A stretch of 64,000 nucleotides of DNA, taken from contig CALKTH010000036.1 in NCBI GenBank assembly GCA_937997485.1, forward strand, positions 19,354 through 83,353, given 5' to 3'. Source of the stretch: an uncultured Acidimicrobiales bacterium. GTDB lineage: Bacteria; Actinomycetota; Acidimicrobiia; Acidimicrobiales; SZUA-35. The translations under genes were made by a program, and so were the position numbers. The notes under the pieces were generated by a model that had not been told where the DNA came from, ran no database searches, and saw nothing but the letters and a program-made list of their open reading frames with translations. Shown here one piece after another: positions 7,958 through 15,971 of this stretch; positions within the stretch are counted from its first letter, which is position 1; each line of letters starts with the position of its first letter.

Positions 7958-8527
7958 TCAGAGGCTGGCGAGGACCGCCCGAATCCAGTCGGACTTGCCG
8001 TCGGTGTAGGCAACTCGATCGTCCGGGAAGCGCTCGGCGAGGTCGACCTTGAGCGCCTCATAACCCTCACGCAGCCCGGGCTCGCCTCGCAGGGCGTTGC
8101 GGAACAGCACATAGTTGCGCCACTGATCATCGTTCTCGGCCACTGCATGAGCATGGACGACCACAACGTCGGGCTCGGACTCCATCACGTAGAGCCAGCC
8201 ACCTTCGGAGCCCAGATTCTCTCTCGGTTCGAACCCCAACGGAACGAGCAACTGCTCAACCTCCACGGGCGCCACACCATCAGGCATGGCAATCGCCAGG
8301 TCGATGACCGGCTTGGCCGCCAAGCCCGGGACCGAGGTGGAGCCCACATGCTCGACCGACATTCCGGGAAGGGCGGCCTCAACGAGGTTGGCAAGGATGT
8401 TCCCTGCGAGCATCCACTCGTCGCGGTGGGGGAGCACCTCGACAGCGCCGCGCCGAAGACCAAGCCCTCGGTCCACTACCGCTCGATCCACCACCGCACT
8501 ATCCATGTTGGGCTCGTGGCCGCTCAT
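7958..8527 (-). CDS. GrpB-family protein (UPF0157, nucleotidyltransferase-like)
   Basis: A 189-residue protein of the GrpB family, related to nucleotidyltransferases. VEHVGSTSVPGLAAKPVIDL contains the GST...KPxIDL core, which supplies the metal-binding Asp, and the C-terminus AERFPDDRVAYTDGKSDW is the family's usual ending. The biochemical role of GrpB proteins is not well defined. The frame allows a GTG at 8545, but the ATG at 8527 is preceded by GAGGG and is preferred. It stands alone on the minus strand between the HxlR and DUF2087 genes. A fragment of a second GrpB protein lies at 62656-62931. Confidence 0.85.
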   Translation of the reverse strand: MSGHEPNMDSAVVDRAVVDRGLGLRRGAVEVLPHRDEWMLAGNILANLVEAALPGMSVEHVGSTSVPGLAAKPVIDLAIAMPDGVAPVEVEQLLVPLGFEPRENLGSEGGWLYVMESEPDVVVVHAHAVAENDDQWRNYVLFRNALRGEPGLREGYEALKVDLAERFPDDRVAYTDGKSDWIRAVLASL

Positions 8528-8632
8528 TGTCCCTCGCTTGCCCACTTCAGCGCCGTCCCCTGACGGAGGCGATGGGCCGAACGCAAAGTCTGGCCTGGGA
8601 TCATCGCCAACGCCAGCACTCAGGGATCAAAT

Positions 8633-9160
8633 TCAGACCGTTCCCCCAGAACGCCAGTATTCACCGTCTGCTCGGTCCAAGAACCCTTCATCGACCAGAT
8701 ACCGGCGGAGCGCTGCTGTGTCGTCGTCAATCTTCCCCAGGACGGCGTTGACTTCCCGCTCGGAGTAGTGAATTCCCGGCTCGAACAACTGCCCGAGATA
8801 GTCGAGCACGACGAGCCGCTTCGATCGCTTCGTCGGCAACTTGCGGAGGCGACCGTCACGGAACGTCGCCTGCAAAATGCGCTCCGCTTCGCCATCGACA
8901 CCATCGAACGACTCAGGCGCCGCCACGGGGCGATGGCGAGCCGCCGCCTTGAACTCCTCGCTGAACAACACCCAATGCCGACCCGCACCCTCGACGAGGC
9001 CGCCGCTCTCCAGCCGGGCCAGCGCATCCGTCACGTCCCGCACAGAAAGACCAGCGCGATCAGCGATCTCGTCGAGTTCGGTCGCTCCAAGAATCAACGC
9101 GGCCACAACCGCCCGGCGGTCAGGTTCGGCCAAGAGCCCAGCAAGTGTCAACGCATCCAC
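8633..9160 (-). CDS. DUF2087-containing winged-helix regulator
   Basis: A 175-residue protein in two parts. Residues about 1-75 resemble an ArsR-like winged helix (LLAEPDRRAVVAALILGATE, then LARLESGGLV). The C-terminal half is DUF2087: it contains FRDGRLRKLPTKRSKRLVVL, the pattern YSEREVNAVL, and ends RRYLVDEGFLDRADGEYWR. The domain is common in small regulators of Gram-positive bacteria; ligand and targets are unknown. The GTG start at 9160 has AAGGGG close by. It is divergent from the AlkB-like gene at 9260 across a 99-nt gap, so regulation of that gene is possible, though nothing proves it. Confidence 0.85.
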   Translation of the reverse strand: MDALTLAGLLAEPDRRAVVAALILGATELDEIADRAGLSVRDVTDALARLESGGLVEGAGRHWVLFSEEFKAAARHRPVAAPESFDGVDGEAERILQATFRDGRLRKLPTKRSKRLVVLDYLGQLFEPGIHYSEREVNAVLGKIDDDTAALRRYLVDEGFLDRADGEYWRSGGTV

Positions 9161-9259
9161 GGCCCCTTCGTAGCAAAGGAGATGGCCGACCCGTCAGGAA
9201 TTGTTCGGTCCGGCGGAAAGAAGGTTGACCCCGCAAACGAACGCGTGTTCGATACCAGG

Positions 9260-9850
9260 ATGCATCAGGCCAGCCTCTTCGCCACCGGACCTGCCAGCGC
9301 GGAGGTCGACTTCGGTCGAGTCGAGCGCCTCGAGATGGGGGCCGGAGCCTGGATCGATCACGGCCCACATGTCTTGGGCGGCGCAGATGCGTGGTTCGAC
9401 GAGCTCACCCGTTCCTTGCCCTGGCGAACGGCCCAGCGTCCGATGTACGACCGGGTGGTGGACGTCCCCCGTCTCATCGTCGACTTCAAGCGCCATGCCG
9501 CGCCGGCGGACCTGGCCAGACTCTGGTCGGCGTTCGAGAACTTCTACGGCCGCAGCTTTCGATCCGTTGGCTGCAACTGGTACCGATCAGGGCGAGACTC
9601 CGTTGCATGGCACGCGGACAGGGTTCCTGATCCGAACGATGCAATCATCGCCATCCTCGCGGTGGGAGAACGACGCCCGTTCCTGATCCGACCCATCGGC
9701 GGCGGGCCGTCAACCCGATTCATGGTGGGCGATGGCGACCTTCTCGTCCTGGGCGGAACGTTTCAGGCCCACTGGCAACATTGCGTCCCCAAAATCGCCC
9801 CCAGCGCACGGGGCGCTGGGGAGCGAGTCTCCATCATGATCCGAGGCTGA
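9260..9850 (+). CDS. AlkB-like 2-oxoglutarate/Fe(II) dioxygenase
   Basis: A 196-residue enzyme of the AlkB family, which removes alkyl lesions from DNA or RNA bases by oxidation. The metal ligands are visible: WHADR gives His 118 and Asp 120, and HWQH gives the distal His near 171. GERVSIMIRG supplies the Arg that binds 2-oxoglutarate, and NWYRSGRDSVAWHAD is the characteristic nucleotide-lid segment. The frame is open much further upstream, antisense to the DUF2087 gene. The ATG at 9260 gives the family-typical beginning (MHQASLF); ATG 9182 is an alternative. Its 3' end holds a hairpin that can act as terminator for the facing transaldolase gene. Confidence 0.88.
   Translation: MHQASLFATGPASAEVDFGRVERLEMGAGAWIDHGPHVLGGADAWFDELTRSLPWRTAQRPMYDRVVDVPRLIVDFKRHAAPADLARLWSAFENFYGRSFRSVGCNWYRSGRDSVAWHADRVPDPNDAIIAILAVGERRPFLIRPIGGGPSTRFMVGDGDLLVLGGTFQAHWQHCVPKIAPSARGAGERVSIMIRG
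9799..9821 (-). terminator. Transaldolase terminator embedded in the AlkB-like gene
   Basis: CCCCAGCGC (9799-9807) and GCGCTGGGG (9813-9821) form a perfect 9-bp stem with a 5-nt loop. Read on the minus strand the stem is followed by GGCGATTTTGGGG, a short T run. It lies 47 nt beyond the tal stop codon, inside the 3' coding end of the facing gene. Confidence 0.5.
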
Positions 9851-9867
9851 GGCTCCAGCCTGAGCCG

Positions 9868-10980
9868 TCAGGTAGAACGGAACTCTTCGGCGCGGGTTGC
9901 CAATGTCTGCAACACATCTTCGAACGCCTTGGCGAAGCTGGCGACGCCCTCGTCCTCGAGCTGTACGGCAACCTCTTCGAGATCAATACCGAATCCGGCG
10001 AGACCGTCCACGACGGCGTGAGCCGCGGCAACGTCCGCATCGACGGTGCGGGCCACAGTGCCGCGCTCTTCGAACGCCACCAAGGTCTTGTCCGGCAGCG
10101 TATTCACCGTGTCGGGACCGATCAGGGTGTCGACGTACAGCGTGTCGGGATAGTCGGGGTTCTTCGTGGACGTCGATGCCCACAACGGACGCTGCACGCG
10201 AGCCCCACGAGCGGCAAGCACATCCCATCGCTCTCCGCTGAAGGTGGCGAGGAAGTGCTCGTAGGCAATCTGCCCCTGCGCCACGGCGGCTTTGCCCATC
10301 AGCGCCTTGGCCTCGTCAGTTCCGATGTCTTCGAGGCGACGGTCGACGTTCACGTCGACTCGGCTGATGAAGAACGAGGCAACCGACGAGATGTTCGAGA
10401 GGTCCGCCTCGGGGTTCGCCGCCGCGTAGTCCTCGAGGCCTGCGATGTACGCCTCCATGACAGCGGCGTAACGGCTCAGGCTGAAGATCAGCGTCACGTT
10501 GATCGAACGGCCTTCGCTGATCAGCGTGCGAATGGCCGGCACACCTTCGGCGGTCGCCGGCACCTTGATGTAGAGGTTGTTCGCTTCGATGCGATCGTCG
10601 AGTTCTCGGGCCGCAGCAACGGTCGCCGCTTCGTCATTGGCCAAGGTGGGGGACACCTCGATGGAGACGTAACCGTCTTCGCCTTCGCTCGAGTCGAACG
10701 TGGGCTTCAGCAACGCGAGCGCCGAGCGAATGTCGTCCACGGCAAGATCCCAATAGGCCTCTTCAACGGACTTCCCGGCGCGGATGAAGGTCTCCAGGTC
10801 AGCGTCGTACTCGTCGCTGGAGATCATGGCGTTGGCGAAGATCGAGGGATTCGAGGTAAGGCCTCGCACGCCGCGATCAATCCAGTCCTGCATGGTTCCG
10901 TCGGCCATCCAGCCTCGACGGAGGTTGTCGAGCCAGGGGCTCTGGCCTTCTTGGTCGTAGAGATCGTGCAGACGGCTCAT
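9868..10980 (-). CDS. tal: Transaldolase
   Basis: Transaldolase transfers the dihydroxyacetone unit between sugar phosphates in the non-oxidative pentose phosphate pathway. The 370-residue length matches the long actinobacterial type. The Schiff-base Lys is in NNLYIKVPAT; GLTSNPSIF near the start, and RPLWASTSTK with LIGPDTVNTLP towards the end, are family signatures. The frame is open to 11178, but the ATG at 10980 with AAGGAAA upstream gives the normal N-terminus MSRLHDLYDQ. It follows transketolase by 53 nt on the same strand, the usual tkt-tal pair, and is probably co-transcribed. It faces the AlkB-like gene with 17 nt between the stops. Confidence 0.95.
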   Translation of the reverse strand: MSRLHDLYDQEGQSPWLDNLRRGWMADGTMQDWIDRGVRGLTSNPSIFANAMISSDEYDADLETFIRAGKSVEEAYWDLAVDDIRSALALLKPTFDSSEGEDGYVSIEVSPTLANDEAATVAAARELDDRIEANNLYIKVPATAEGVPAIRTLISEGRSINVTLIFSLSRYAAVMEAYIAGLEDYAAANPEADLSNISSVASFFISRVDVNVDRRLEDIGTDEAKALMGKAAVAQGQIAYEHFLATFSGERWDVLAARGARVQRPLWASTSTKNPDYPDTLYVDTLIGPDTVNTLPDKTLVAFEERGTVARTVDADVAAAHAVVDGLAGFGIDLEEVAVQLEDEGVASFAKAFEDVLQTLATRAEEFRST

Positions 10981-11033
10981 GAGTTGCGTTTCCTTTGGTT
11001 CAGTCGGACGGTTCGGAGAGAGGCAAGTGACGC

Positions 11034-12971
11034 TTAGTCCGCCAGGGCGGTGAGGAGCTCGTTCACCGTGGCCACCACGTTGTCGACGTTCATGCCGAGC
11101 TCGTCCATGGCGGTATCCCCAGGGGCCGAGGCACCGAAACGGTCGATGCCGACGACTTGGTCGGCGTAGAGATCCCAACCGAGCGTCACACCAGCTTCAA
11201 CGGCGACTCGAGGAAGGCTGAAGTCGATCACGGCCTGTTGGACATCCGAAGGCTGCGCCTCGAACGCTTCCCAACAAGGCATCGAGACGACCTTGGCCGT
11301 GACGTTGTGCTCCGCCAATGCATCTGCTGCGTCGAGGCACAACGACACTTCGCTGCCGGTGCCGATCAACACGACATCGGCGTCCTCAGCATCACGGACC
11401 AGATAGGCCCCCTGGCTCACCGCATCGGCGGAGCTGGACTCGAGAATGGGGAGGTTCTGGCGACTCATGATGAGCGCGGTAGGGCCGTCGTTCTCCAACG
11501 CGAGCTTCCAGGCCCCAGCGGCCTCGGTGGCGTCAGCCGGACGAACAACAGCGAGTTCCGGAATCGCCCGCAGCGACATGATGTGCTCCACGGGTTGATG
11601 CGTGGGGCCATCTTCGCCAACACCGACCGAGTCGTGGGTGTACACAAAGATGCACTTGGCTTCGGAGATCGCAGCCATGCGAACCGCAGGCCGCATGTAG
11701 TCAGCGAACACGAGGAAGGTGCCGCCAAAGGGAAGCACACCACCGTGCTTCGCCGCTCCGACCAGGATCGATCCCATGCCGTGCTCGCGCACGCCGAAGT
11801 AGATCTGACGGCCCGCCGGGTCGGCTGCCGACTGCACGCCCATGTCCTTGAGCTGCGTCCCGGTGTTGCCAGTCAGATCGGCGCCGCCGCCGATGAGGCC
11901 GGGGACCACGTCGGCCAGTGAGGAAAGAACCGCCTGGGACGCCTTGCGAGTGGCCATCGAACCACCAGCCTCGAACGTCGGAAGCGCATCGGCCCAACCA
12001 TCAGGCAGAAGCGGTGCCGGGTTCGGGTTGCGAGACTCCCACGCCTCACGCTCGGTCGCACCACGCTGGCCGGCCTCGCGGTAGTAGGCGAGCACGGCGT
12101 CGGGCACCCAGAAAGGCTCGTCGGGAATCCCCATGACCTCTTTGGTTCGGGTGATGTCCTCGGCACCGAATGCCAGGCCGTGCGCCTCGTGCGTATCGGT
12201 GTGATCGGGGGAGGGGTAGCCGATGTGGCTCCGGAGCACGATGAGCGTGGGCTTGTCGGTGACGGTCTTGGCCCGGTCGAACGCCGCCTCCAGCGCGTCC
12301 AGGTCGTTCGCAACCTCGCCGATCTCATCGACGTCCCACCCGTAGGCCCGGAAGCGGGCCGGTTCGTCCTCGGTGAGAGACAGATCGGTATCACCGTCGA
12401 TCGTGATGTGATTGTCGTCGTACACCACGACCAGACGACCGAGGCCGAGGTGCCCGGCGAGGGATGCGGCCTCGTGGCTCACACCCTCGGAAAGACAACC
12501 GTCGCCGGCGATCACGTACGTGAAGTGGTTCGTTGCGTCGTCGCCATCACGGGCACGAAGCATCCGCTCGGCAATTGCCATACCCACACCATTGGCAAAG
12601 CCCTGGCCGAGTGGACCAGTCGTGACTTCGATGCCAGGAGTGTGCGCTTCGGGGTGCCCCGGTGTCTCCGAACCCCATTGGCGGAAGGCTTTGAGATCAT
12701 CGAGCGTCAGTCCATGACCCGTGAGGTGCAGCATCGAATACTGAAGAATCGAAGCATGTCCGGTCGAGAGAATGAAGCGATCTCGATCAGCCCAGGCCGG
12801 ATCCGAGGCGTCGTACTTCATCACCCGGGTGTAGAGCACGTGAGCGAGGGGCGCGAGCGCCATCGCCGTGCCCTGGTGGCCGGACTTTGCGGCGGCGGGG
12901 GCATCCATTGCCAGGCCGCGGATCACGTCGATGCCGCGCTGTTCGAGGTCGGCGTCGGTCTGTGCGCTCAC
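11034..12971 (-). CDS. tkt: Transketolase
   Basis: Transketolase moves two-carbon units between sugar phosphates using thiamine diphosphate. The 645-residue protein has KSGHQGTAMALAPL near the N-terminus, the cofactor motif GDGCLSEGVSHEAASLAGHL ending in the Asn of YDDNHITIDG, and the pyrimidine domain with EHGMGSILVGAAKHGG. A C-terminal transketolase domain follows. GTG 12971 is chosen because AAGGAA sits 6 nt upstream and the protein then begins just before GIDVIRGLAMDAP; the longer frame to 13160 adds unrelated low-complexity sequence. It forms a pair with tal. The 88 nt upstream hold two small hairpins but no clear promoter. Confidence 0.95.
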   Translation of the reverse strand: MSAQTDADLEQRGIDVIRGLAMDAPAAAKSGHQGTAMALAPLAHVLYTRVMKYDASDPAWADRDRFILSTGHASILQYSMLHLTGHGLTLDDLKAFRQWGSETPGHPEAHTPGIEVTTGPLGQGFANGVGMAIAERMLRARDGDDATNHFTYVIAGDGCLSEGVSHEAASLAGHLGLGRLVVVYDDNHITIDGDTDLSLTEDEPARFRAYGWDVDEIGEVANDLDALEAAFDRAKTVTDKPTLIVLRSHIGYPSPDHTDTHEAHGLAFGAEDITRTKEVMGIPDEPFWVPDAVLAYYREAGQRGATEREAWESRNPNPAPLLPDGWADALPTFEAGGSMATRKASQAVLSSLADVVPGLIGGGADLTGNTGTQLKDMGVQSAADPAGRQIYFGVREHGMGSILVGAAKHGGVLPFGGTFLVFADYMRPAVRMAAISEAKCIFVYTHDSVGVGEDGPTHQPVEHIMSLRAIPELAVVRPADATEAAGAWKLALENDGPTALIMSRQNLPILESSSADAVSQGAYLVRDAEDADVVLIGTGSEVSLCLDAADALAEHNVTAKVVSMPCWEAFEAQPSDVQQAVIDFSLPRVAVEAGVTLGWDLYADQVVGIDRFGASAPGDTAMDELGMNVDNVVATVNELLTALAD

Positions 12972-13059
12972 GCTGGGTTCCTTGGTTCGGGGGTGCGGTG
13001 CGGAAGGTTCAGCACTCGGGGAGGGTGCTCGAGAAACGGGTTTCTGAACGGCCGCCACG

Positions 13060-14178
13060 CTAGCCGTGGAAGACCGCCACTGTTGCCGTGAACCCGTGCA
13101 CAGCGTTCTGGATTCCGATCGGGCCGATTTCGCCCGCGCAGAACATGCCGGCGACACCACCGCGCGTGAGTTCCTGAACCACCAAAGCGTCTTGGTGTGG
13201 CTCGTGGAACATGTGCGTGCCCCGTCCGTTGCAGGTGAACACCAGCGCTCCGTCCCCTTCGACCATCAGATGGGCCAGGTCTGCAGAAGCCGATTCAGCA
13301 TCGCGGACTTGGAACTGCACGAGCTGACCCACTTCCACGATGGCGCTGACGGCAATGGCACCGGAGTCCCGCTCCACGCCCATCACGCCCCGGATCAGGA
13401 AGTCGCCTTGCGTATATGCCTCACGCTGTTCATTGGCGACGATCCCGATGTGGAGCCCTCGGGCTGCGCATTCTCGGTCGGCTGGCGAGAGCTCCTCGAT
13501 CAATGCCTGGAGCCGCTCCATCGCCGGCACACCAGCCAACTCGTGCATCAGATTTCGCTCGGCCTTCGTGATGACCCAGGGCTCGCCAATCGGGCGGCAC
13601 CCCTGGCTGACGACAGGGGTCACGGTGTCCGAGGGAAGGAGCACGCCAACGGCACCCTCGGTGAACTCTTCATCGTTCAGCCACAGACGATTCCCACCCG
13701 GTGTGTTGGATGCCGAGGCCAGCCCACCCAGCACCGGCACCCCCTGGGGCAGCGCCCCGAAGAGGGCGTCCATCGGGAACGAGAACGGCTCGGCGAGAAG
13801 CAACATCGTCGAGTCGTCGAGCTCCTCGGGTACACCGAGAATCGGCGTGTCTGGCCTCGGGTGGAGCGCCTCCATCCGCACCGGGATCACGGGACCAGTG
13901 GCCCCGGCCCAGATCGAGACCGACGGGCCGTTTTCGGCCTCGAGCCCGCCTCCAATACTGCCGATGGCAGTGCAACCGATGAGAGTCTCGGGAGCAATCA
14001 GTCTGTGGACTGCCTCGACGATCTGACCCATTTGGGCCATCGGCCCTCCAGCGACGAAGAGCACGGCCAGATCAACCGGTTGCTCGCCGAGCTGCTCAAG
14101 CACCGAGGCGATCGCTTCACCGGCGGCGTCGGCCGCAACGGGGTGCGTCGACATCCCAGCGACGAATCGTCGGTCCAT
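13060..14178 (-). CDS. FIST domain protein (FIST N + C)
   Basis: A 372-residue cytoplasmic protein with the FIST N domain (AVLFVAGGPMAQMGQIVEAV, then TLIGCTAIGSIGGGLEAENG) and the FIST C domain (CAARGLHIGIVANEQ, QGDFLIRGVMGVERDSGAI, then GGVAGMFCAGEIGPIG). FIST domains are sensory modules thought to bind small ligands such as amino acids, and the GMFCAGEIGP segment is highly conserved. No output domain is attached, so it may act as a separate receptor. It starts 12 nt after the stop of the 14191-14595 gene on the same strand, hence probably one transcript. Confidence 0.87.
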   Translation of the reverse strand: MDRRFVAGMSTHPVAADAAGEAIASVLEQLGEQPVDLAVLFVAGGPMAQMGQIVEAVHRLIAPETLIGCTAIGSIGGGLEAENGPSVSIWAGATGPVIPVRMEALHPRPDTPILGVPEELDDSTMLLLAEPFSFPMDALFGALPQGVPVLGGLASASNTPGGNRLWLNDEEFTEGAVGVLLPSDTVTPVVSQGCRPIGEPWVITKAERNLMHELAGVPAMERLQALIEELSPADRECAARGLHIGIVANEQREAYTQGDFLIRGVMGVERDSGAIAVSAIVEVGQLVQFQVRDAESASADLAHLMVEGDGALVFTCNGRGTHMFHEPHQDALVVQELTRGGVAGMFCAGEIGPIGIQNAVHGFTATVAVFHG

Positions 14179-14190
14179 GTGCCGAGGCGC

Positions 14191-14595
14191 CTACGCCGTG
14201 ACCGGCGGGAGCAGCGTGTAGGGCACCACTCGAGCAGGCCCCTGATCGATCCGACATTGGGCAACGACCGTGCCGTACTGCTCGAACGCGAGGTCGGCAC
14301 GAACCAACCGGTAGTTGAATTTGCCGGGCTCAATCTCGAGTGCCTGGACGTTGCGCGCCATCGGCTCGCTGTCTTCAGCCGCATCCGACATTCGGAAGGT
14401 CACTTCCAACGCACCAGTCGACTTGCCGTCGTCCGGGCACCACACGAGCACCACCAGGTGGGGCGCAACGGTGCACGGCACAGGGGCCGGCGCTGGAGCG
14501 GAGAACTGGATGCCGCCCAAATCGATCCGCGTAGAGGGACCGGGCACCGGCCGCAGATTGATGTCGTCCATGAATAGTGCGGCAATGATCTCCAT
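14191..14595 (-). CDS. Conserved protein, DUF6941-like
   Basis: A 134-residue protein beginning MEIIAALFMDDINLRPVPG, with a later segment VAPHLVVLVWCPDDGKSTGA. The layout (a DD near residue 10, a short glycine turn, then an immunoglobulin-like beta series) resembles the DUF6941 group and the gene at 58757, but identity is low and the assignment is tentative. The frame extends to 14751, yet the ATG at 14595 has TACCGT 7 nt upstream, fitting the leaderless pattern of this genome, and avoids overlap with the divergent TetR gene. It is upstream of and probably co-transcribed with the FIST gene. Confidence 0.6.
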   Translation of the reverse strand: MEIIAALFMDDINLRPVPGPSTRIDLGGIQFSAPAPAPVPCTVAPHLVVLVWCPDDGKSTGALEVTFRMSDAAEDSEPMARNVQALEIEPGKFNYRLVRADLAFEQYGTVVAQCRIDQGPARVVPYTLLPPVTA

Positions 14596-14641
14596 CGGCG
14601 GAACGGTACCCAACGACGAGCAGGCTTTGTAGCGTCGGGTT

Positions 14642-15241
14642 GTGGCTGACCCTTCGACCCGAGATGTGATTCTGCGTGAAGCCCGGTCGTGCTTCGCAAA
14701 CCAGGGCTTCGAAGGCACGTCCCTGAACGACATCGCGGCCGGCGTCGGCATCCGTCGCCCGAGCCTGTTGCACTACTTTCCGTCCAAGGAAGCGATCTAC
14801 CGTCAGCTGATGGAAGAGGCACTCGCCGACTGGGGCCTCCGTATCCAAGAGGCTCGGGGACTCGACCTCGATGGCTGGGAGCTGGTCGACGTGGTGCTTG
14901 AAGCCAGCTTCGACTTCATGCGGACAAACCCCGACGTTGTCCAGATCGTGCGGCGCGAAGCGCTGAGTGATCAAGGCCACCTCGGTTTCAATCTCGGCAC
15001 AGCCTTGCAACCCTTCTTCCGCCGGGCTGTCGCGTTCTTCGAGCGGGAGATGGCCAACGGGCGGTTCCGGGCCCATGATGCCGAGCACCTGGTGCTCACG
15101 GGCTACGGCGCTCTTCTCACCTATTTTTCCGATCGCAGCATGCTGGAGGGTCTCATCGACGACGACCCGTACTCGCAGAAGGCACTCGAGGCCCGTTTCA
15201 CCCACATGAAGTCGTTTATCCGAGCGGCCCTCGAGCCCTAA
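14642..15241 (+). CDS. TetR-family transcriptional regulator
   Basis: A 199-residue repressor-type protein. The N-terminal helix-turn-helix is clear: REARSCFANQGFEGTSLNDI followed by AAGVGIRRPSLLHYFPSKEA. The rest is the helical ligand-binding domain with no recognisable ligand specificity. GTG is the start, with TAGCGT exactly 6 nt before it (14630-14635), pointing to a leaderless message. It is divergent from the 14595 gene with 46 nt between the starts, and 85 nt upstream of the acyl-CoA synthetase (ADP-forming) pair on the same strand, so control of either neighbour is plausible. Confidence 0.9.
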   Translation: MADPSTRDVILREARSCFANQGFEGTSLNDIAAGVGIRRPSLLHYFPSKEAIYRQLMEEALADWGLRIQEARGLDLDGWELVDVVLEASFDFMRTNPDVVQIVRREALSDQGHLGFNLGTALQPFFRRAVAFFEREMANGRFRAHDAEHLVLTGYGALLTYFSDRSMLEGLIDDDPYSQKALEARFTHMKSFIRAALEP

Positions 15242-15326
15242 CACCGCGACCGTCATCACGGTGCGTTTTCGTACCGCTCGGGCTGACATTTCGCTCTTCA
15301 GATCGGGTGGCCTACTGTCGGCGGCC

Positions 15327-15971
15327 ATGTCGAGAACACTCTCCGAAGCCGAGTCGAAGGCCCTGCTGGCACCGCACGGCGTACCGTTCCCCGCCGAGCA
15401 CATCGTGGGCGACGCTGAGGCTGCCGTGGCCGCGGCTGAAGCGTTGGGAAGTCCCGTCGTCGCCAAGCTGAATGGCGACGCCATTGCCCACAAGACTGAG
15501 CGTGGTCTGGTGAGATTGAACCTGGCGTCTGCCGAGACTGTTCGCTCTGCCGCCAGTGACTTGCTGGCCGCCGCCCGGCCCGAGGACGGTGATGTGTCGG
15601 TGCTCGTGGCCCCCATGATCGCGTCGAATCGCGAGTTCATCTGTGGTGTGTCGACCGATCCTCAATTCGGACCCACGGTGCTGCTCGGTGTCGGCGGCAT
15701 CCTCGCCGAAGCCATCGCCGACGTGTCGATCCGCTTGGCCCCCATCTCCGAACACGACGCTCACGACATGATCGACGACCTGCAAACACAAGACCTTCTC
15801 GGTGCCTTTCGGGGCGAGGCCGCCGTCGATCGAGCCGGACTCGTCACGCTCCTCATGGCCCTGTCGGACACCGTCGCAGCCGTTCCTGAGATTCAATCCA
15901 TCGATCTGAACCCCGTCCTGATTCACAACGGCAGTCCAGTCGCCGTCGATGCGCTCGTTGAGGTCGCCTGA
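15327..15971 (+). CDS. Acyl-CoA synthetase (ADP-forming), ATP-grasp (beta) subunit
   Basis: A 214-residue ATP-grasp domain of the ADP-forming acetate/acyl-CoA ligase type. Recognisable segments are LLAPHGVPFPAEHIV, GSPVVAKLNGDAIAHKTERG (the lysine and K-T of the nucleotide site), MIASNREFICGVSTDPQFGP and SIDLNPVLI. With the next gene it should interconvert acyl-CoA, ADP and phosphate with free acid, ATP and CoA. The frame opens at 15261, but the ATG at 15327 is preferred: it gives the usual MSRTLSEAESKALL start and has TACTGT 8 nt upstream. Its TGA overlaps the ATG of the alpha gene, so the two subunits are translationally coupled. Confidence 0.88.
   Translation: MSRTLSEAESKALLAPHGVPFPAEHIVGDAEAAVAAAEALGSPVVAKLNGDAIAHKTERGLVRLNLASAETVRSAASDLLAAARPEDGDVSVLVAPMIASNREFICGVSTDPQFGPTVLLGVGGILAEAIADVSIRLAPISEHDAHDMIDDLQTQDLLGAFRGEAAVDRAGLVTLLMALSDTVAAVPEIQSIDLNPVLIHNGSPVAVDALVEVA

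Noticed and set aside
12972..13160. 63-residue N-terminal extension of transketolase
   Set aside because: Low-complexity Ser/Arg sequence running into the FIST gene end; GTG 12971 has AAGGAA at correct spacing.
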